NCBI GenBank assembly: GCA_018806985.1
Contig: JADANN010000305.1
Coordinates: 88,748 to 152,747 of the forward strand
Direction: 5' to 3'
Length of the DNA stretch: 64,000 bases
Source: Angiostrongylus vasorum
Taxonomy: Eukaryota > Nematoda > Chromadorea > Rhabditida > Metastrongylidae
Part shown: piece by piece, positions 58,565 through 64,000 of the stretch
Position numbering within the stretch: the first letter of the stretch is position 1
Layout: the number at the start of each line of letters is the position of its first letter
Translations under genes and position numbers: made by a program
Notes under the pieces: generated by a model
What the model was told of the DNA's origin: nothing
The model's input: the letters and a program-made list of their open reading frames with translations, nothing else
Databases searched by the model: none

Positions 58565-60561
58565 ACGAGGTTGTTAAAGAGGCACTGAATGACGACGATA
58601 TCGTTGACGACGAAGGTTTGATAGGAATATTCCATCAATACGCATGGCTTTCTCATCCGAGTCGAATGACTTCATTATCCACTGCAGTGCGGCACTGAAC
58701 AGCTTTAGCGATATTGCGCCGCCTTTTTCAAACTCCTTTTCCTTTGGATATGGTAAGAGGTCGATGGAAAAGCTGTGTTTTTGCAGTGCAGTTCTGATAA
58801 CACTCAGAGAGATTTCTTGTGTAGAATGGGTGCACTCCTTGGTCGACGCGCGCTGATAGGTTTGCATTCGTTTCGACACTGTTAAACGGTTTTTCACAGT
58901 CAACAAAAGTTAGGACTAGGGACAAGTGGTATTTCCGACGAAATTCGATAACCCTGGACACGGTTTGGATGTGGTCAATGCAGCAAAATCCTTCTCGAAG
59001 TCCTGCTTGCTCTACTGGTTGCACCTCATGCAATGTCCTTGATACGCGCGAGTGCATAATCTTCGTGAAAAGCTTGTAGAGTACACTCAACAAGCAAATG
59101 GGACGATAGTTACGAAGAGTCCTTTAGTCTCCTTTCTTGGGCAGGATGACAGTGCGCGACGTGCTCCATTGGTCTGGGGTTTTTTTCCTTTTGAAGGTAT
59201 GCTGCCATATGATTTGCGAGAATTATATGTAAATTGTGTCTTTCAGCTCTAAGGTAGTCGTCAGTAATATTATCGGGTCCTCGAGCTGTGCCTCTTTTCA
59301 TGCTTTCTATCGCAACTCCGACTAAAGAATTCCAGGGGGTTTTTTTCCAGCGGGGATGTTAGGGTCTGGGACGGGATTGTGAAACGGAAAATGTTGGTGT
59401 AGAAAGTTTCCGTATTAATTCCATATCATGGTGGGAAGTTTTGAAAGATCCTATCTTCGTTCGTCAGGGCTGACAGCAGAACATTATAATCACACAAGTC
59501 ACGACAGCATTTTTTCACGCCGCCTCTTTTCTCCGCTGCCTCCAGTAGTTTCTTCTGCTTGTACCGTTGTAGCTGTTCCTGCAGAGCTGTACTGTAGCTG
59601 GCACTTATTACCAGCCATGATAAGCGTTTTGCAGTCAAGCTTTAGTTTCTTTCTCTTTTCGAGCAAAAGTCCTAGTAGTAATAGATCCAATCTCCTTGCT
59701 TCAGGAACTGAGGCGAATTCGGCACAGTTTCTCAGTCCTTCTACAGGAAGCTCGTAGTCTTCGGTCGAGTTTTCTTTAATCTGCCAGTCACGGCTGGATA
59801 GGGCTTCGTTGAGAATGTTCTCGTCGTACACAGCTAGAATTTTTCCTCGCGCTCGATGAAATAAATTCCTTTTCAGCTTACGACTGAATCGAACCTGACG
59901 TGAGTACCGATTTGTCAAGCAAGCACCATCTTCTGTTTGTCAGAACGTGGTCGATCTCCGCAGGAGTCATGCCGTTAGCAGACTTCCATGTCCATCTGCT
60001 GCTTTCTTTCTTCTCGAGCAACTAGTTTTCATAGAAGAGACAATGCAGATAGCAATCCTGCGGGACGCTTCCAATTCCCATGTCTTTCTCGTAGTGTGAA
60101 GTTTTCGATCCTACGTTCGCTCTCGTTGGCCTTTTTTATTCTGACCTTGAAGTTTCCGACAACATATTTATAATGTGCTTTGTCATTGCGTATAACTTCC
60201 TCCAACTGATAGTAGAATGTATTTAATTCGTACTCAGCTGTGTCGCTCGGTGAGTAACAACTGATGATGATGATCTTCTTATGATGCGACAATTGAAGAT
60301 GGAGGATAGCTATTCGAGGGGAAAGGATCTCGTATGGGTCGACGAGATTGACAATGCCTATGCCGCCGACATTTCGTGACGGGACCTTCTCTCCACAGCT
60401 GACAACGGTCCCATTGTTTGGTTGACGTACGTCGGTCTTCTTGGTTTTTGTTTCTTTTTAGTGCGATCACATGCGATTTGCGGATTCAAGAAAGGCGTGA
60501 AGATCGGCGTCTGTGGAAAGGGCTCTGGGCTTACACGTGCAGGGTGAGAAACAATCTCCAC
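58565..60561 (-). pseudogene. RTE-like non-LTR retrotransposon, family B, right copy
   Basis: Mirror of 3145-5140 with the same domains: endonuclease at 60029-60470, linker at 59499-59918, reverse transcriptase at 58565-59301. The frame 58728-59093 reads further than in the left arm, because an AAAA/AAAAA difference removes one frameshift, and reaches LFHRPLTISKGKGV. The catalytic box is equally decayed. Confidence 0.85.
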
Positions 60562-61002
60562 GGCTTGTCGTGCGTGTGTTCGTCAGATTCCGTTTCAATG
60601 ACGTGCTGCTTAACCCCCAGATTTTGTGGCGTTTCACCGGTCGTCTCACCGCCAGACGTCATGAGACGTGAGCAACCGGTGTGCGGCGTCCTGAGGTTAA
60701 CCTATTGCTGGTTGCTGGTTGTGCAATTTGGTCCTCCCTAGAGTCCCAACTTAACCTTGCAAAGGCGTATCCAGGTCTTCACCACGATGTGGATCCCGAG
60801 GGAAATATCATTGTCTTAAGGTACATTTGAATGCTATGGAACACACACTTGGAGCGAAACGCATTGAGAAAAAAAGTGTACTACGAAAATTCTGCAGTCG
60901 TTCGATTTGCACATTATTCAAGTCGCCAATAATCTGCTAATTTGCCTACACGTTTGTGTTAGTGGACATCAGCCCTTTTGATGCTAGCTCCTTATTTAAA
61001 TC

Positions 61003-61261
61003 ACTCACCTCAATAATTTGCCCTTCCACAATTCTTTATCTGAATCTTTGCTTTGAACTTTACACTTGTTACCTTCTCTTCTCTTCGAAATCGGTTTGGT
61101 CCCGCTGACCCTACTGGCCCTCCTGGCTTTGCTTGCCCTAACTTTCGTACTCCGTCCTTGGCACTTTTAGGTGTACAGGGCCTGAAAGATCATGACGGCC
61201 TGTTCATAATTAATAGAAGCGGTCATCTTCAGATGTTGCAAACACATCAACCTGCTTCATA
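61003..61261 (-). pseudogene. Collagen-like gene, degenerate copy (right)
   Basis: Mirror of 2439-2697. It differs more from its partner than inner features do: the Gly-rich tract at 61100-61135 reads GGGCCAGTAGGGTCAGCGGG here, with an AAAGCCAGGAGGG block where the left arm has CACAGCCAGTAGG. Confidence 0.6.
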
Positions 61262-61320
61262 CTCAATCCAGAGACGATGCTTCTGCAACGATATGCTCGA
61301 TTTTAAACCTACTGCATTTA

Positions 61321-62250
61321 TTGGGCATAAAGAAATCGAAAACTATAAATTTACAAAAGGATGTCTTCAGTACACTTGCAAAAACAAAATGTACTACAGT
61401 GATGCAAAATGCTTCAGAGAAAAAGAAGTATAACAATGCGATTCTACCAGATGAAGCAATGATATTTAAAAAAAATGTGAAAACAGCGGCAGAATCTCGG
61501 TGAGTGGAGACACGACCAATCAAGTTGCTTATATTCCTTGCGGATTAGGCGGAGTTAGGATGTAGATTCAGAGTGTTCAGGTGAGTCGGATCTGACAGAG
61601 TCGTTTCTATGAGCGATGGAACATCAAAGAAGGAAGAGAGAGTATTTCATATCCAACCTCGTCGTGAAAAAGTTATACTAGGCAGAAAATAATAGGTTAA
61701 CATCGTAATTTCGACTATAGCCTTCACTTAGCTGGGTTCAATACCGATTTGTGCTCGCCAGATCAAACTCGCTGACGGGTATCGTTAGGTAGAAAACCAG
61801 GTGAGAGGCACGTAAAGCAGGGGCTTCTGTGGTACACTGCGTAACAAGCGAGCCCCCGGGAAAGGGTAATCATTTCTCGATCTGGCTCTGGCTCAAGTTT
61901 TGCGAATATCTCAGCATCGCTGTGGTTGTGTATCACATCCCGCCGTGAAAAAATCATTGTAGGCAACAAATAAAAGGAAAGAAAGAGAGGGTTTTCCACA
62001 AAGAGCTAATTCAATCCTTCTATGAGACATCTGAGAAAGTGCATCAGATAAGAACGGAAATCTTACTGAAGAAAGGACGGTTCGAGCAGTTATATGTAAG
62101 GGTGTTTCAAGTTCAGGTGAGTGGGAAGGAACATCCGCTTTTCTGTAGAGAGTTTCTTCATGGTACGGTATACGAAAATTGAAGGAAGACGTTCTCTAAC
62201 TGATGTATTCCACTTCTCCTTAGTGCTTTTCGACAAAAAATGAAATGATA
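61321..62250 (+). pseudogene. Unrecognised spliced ORF, copy 1 (right)
   Basis: Frame 61321-61503 starts MGIKKSKTINLQKDVFSTLA and contains KKKYNNAILPDEAMIFKK. The conserved ATTCAGAGTGTTCAGGTGAG donor follows near 61570. An insertion carrying a diverged tRNA-like module occupies about 61640-61985. Then come HKELIQSFYETSEKVHQIRT and KGRFEQLYVRVFQVQ with a second GTGAGTGG donor at about 62117. It leads into the PLE C-terminal fragment at 62440. Confidence 0.45.
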
Positions 62251-62439
62251 TGTTTTTCATAATTATTCCCTGATTAATCTTTTACGAACTTTTTTAGAAT
62301 GAACTTCCGTGTGAACTCTGGGTTGTTATGAACCTTTTTGAAGAACAACTGCTTAGCCTTTTGAAGAAAACACAAATTGATCATTTAACTTTCATCTGTA
62401 TTCCACATCATTGCTCTCATCATTGTTATTTATCATAAA

Positions 62440-63850
62440 CAACAATGTTGTCGCTATTGTTGCCATCAATTTGTTTCTTTCTCCTTGACGTACTTTTTAA
62501 CATTTGGTTGCCTTTTTCTTTTCCAAAGGTTTTACCACTTCAGCGCTACAAGCCATGAAGCTTAAAGAGATTAAGGAACTCTCACCGCTTAAATACAAAA
62601 GAGTAGTTTTAAGAAACGCGTTTAGAGCAGCGACTATTGTGTGCACAAGAAGGGACCAGAAGCAAGAGGTAATCTAGCGATGATAATGTCCGATTCATCT
62701 CGCCAAGGAAGTAAGTGCAGCTATGAAACGTTGCTTAAGAAAGGCAGGTCTGAAGATGTCGGTAACTGTCATTCAAATGCTACTGAATACTCTATTACGC
62801 CAGTCAGTTCACAACAGCCTGCATGGTCTATGAAGAACGCACGAATGGGTGTGCTCTAACGGTACAGACGTTGGTTGCATGGGTTCGGATAAGGTGTTCC
62901 TAATCTATTGTGAGGCAAAAAGTGGAAAACAAAAGAGAAGAAGGAGAGAAATTACTGGACAGATAAGTCCATTTAAACCAATGCATTTTTTTCCCCAAAT
63001 GGCGTCCACATATTCTTTGAAATCGGTGTATTTGTTCTCGATTGGGTTAGACAGCTGCTGTTGTCTGATAAGTGGTGGATTATTAAGAAAATGTAAGGAT
63101 TATTTTGCCACGTACGTTAGCGAAACTGGCAAACCACAGTGCATCTATACAAAACAACGGCTAGTCGGTTAAATCATGTTGAAACCAAACACTCCACTGG
63201 GTGCCCATAAAACATAGAATCATAACGGGAAAGAGTTTGAAGTAAAAGTTACTATCCTCGCATAGGAATCGAAAACGCCAGCGTACAAAAACTCAAGAAA
63301 AATTCTTGATAAATTCCAAGCACCAGAAAAAGGAAACGCGGAACAGAATCTCTCCTTATTATGCATGATCTCACACAGTATTTTAGACTGATATTCTACT
63401 CTGAGAGGAACCCTACACTTCCATATGAGCCTCTGTGCGATTGGTCTCCACGTGACATACCGAGTGGAAGACTCATTGAAAGCAGTGGGTCTAAGAAGAG
63501 GCTATTTTACTTTCAACATTATTGAAGTCCTGGTTCAGCATTCTTTATGTTTGGCTATGGAGATGTTTATCTGGATAGGCTACAGTCAGCTTTAGCTTTT
63601 CAGGCTCTTGGGGAAACGAAATCCACGGAAACAGTAGTTGGTGCAAGTAAAAAAAATTGCATGATAACATTGTAATAGTCAAGAAAATTGCAAGTTACGC
63701 AGCTTGAAAATTACTGGACCCAATATAGTATCATTATCCTACCAGATTACTGAGGCGAAATCGCTGCTAACATGCTGTATCGAATTTATTCTGGTTTTAA
63801 ACAAACTGCAAGGTATCTGGTGTTAGAGGTCTTCATGAGGACCTGAAAGG
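62440..63850 (+). pseudogene. PLE C-terminal fragment (linker, GIY-YIG remnant, 3' end), right copy
   Basis: Starts at AACAATGTTGTCGCTATTG. It then reads LKEIKELSPLKYKRVVLRNA, EVSAAMKRCLRKAGLKMSVT, CSNGTDVGCMGSDKVFLIYC (the cysteine-bearing region before GIY), GGLLRKCKDYFATYVSETGK (a GIY-YIG-like core with GIY lost and YVS for YIG), PQCIYTK, KPNTPLGAHK, and KEFEVKVTILA. The 3' end has the decayed hammerhead CTTGGGGAAACG then GGAAACAGTAG at 63606-63640, and a flank ending TCTTCATGAGGACCTG near 63846. It is the longest PLE remnant of the window and has multiple stops. Confidence 0.75.
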
Positions 63851-64000
63851 TTTAACACGTCTCAAATTCATCGAGATGAACTACAGTAGCCATTCGAATG
63901 TTCCTCGACTTGAAAATTTGAAATGTCATTACGCAATGTGCTTACTTGGCCTTTGGTCCAATATGGTGTTGCAGCCGTTTTCGTATGGGTTAATTAAAAT
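63701..64000. other. PLE 3' flank, then sequence with no partner in the window
   Basis: Up to about 63850 it resembles the PLE 3' flanks at 27240-27410 and 38660-38810 (ATTCTGGTTTTAAACAAACT, TCTTCATGAGGACCTGAAAG). I see nothing recognisable after that. Confidence 0.5.

Overview
The window looks like repeat-dense nuclear DNA of a nematode, most likely a strongylid (hookworm-like) parasite. That assignment is an inference. It rests on decayed RTE-type non-LTR retrotransposons, Penelope-like elements (PLEs) with hammerhead-ribozyme motifs, a mariner relic, small introns with TTTCAG-type acceptors, a short secreted collagen-like gene family and AT-rich intergenic DNA. I see no intact housekeeping gene, no rRNA, no functional tRNA and no CRISPR array. 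Almost every recognisable protein is a transposon fragment broken by stops or frameshifts.

The dominant structure is a very large inverted duplication. Positions 1-19570 recur as the reverse complement at 44155-63700 (coordinate sums drift from about 63701 at the outer end to 63727 inside), around a 24.6 kb centre. The left arm runs off the window at base 1. The inner parts of the arms are nearly identical; the outer parts carry more substitutions and indels. Symmetry resumes further in, more diverged: 19571-21283 matches 38771-40779 inverted. The extra 3.4 kb on the right side (40780-44154) ends in a mariner relic about 10 bp from the junction.

Each arm, from outside in, holds: a PLE C-terminal (GIY-YIG) fragment; an unrecognised spliced ORF divergent from a collagen-like gene copy; an RTE copy (family B); a PLE fragment; an RTE copy (A1); a second ORF/collagen pair with a hammerhead motif in its promoter region; a 4.8 kb segment bounded by inverted repeats of about 380 bp, with CAA arrays and a 46-bp tandem repeat; and a third RTE copy (A2).

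The centre (19.6-44.2 kb) is a mosaic of PLE pieces, including a hairpin pair at 22277-25230, hammerhead motifs, fold-back tRNA-like modules, a tRNA-derived SINE nested in a PLE, a third RTE family (C), a dispersed 350-bp repeat, a short inverted-repeat element, and stretches in which I recognise nothing. The points most worth following are the hammerhead motifs tied to PLE GIY-YIG remnants, the collagen-like family that travels with PLE sequence, and whether the giant palindrome is real or an assembly artefact.
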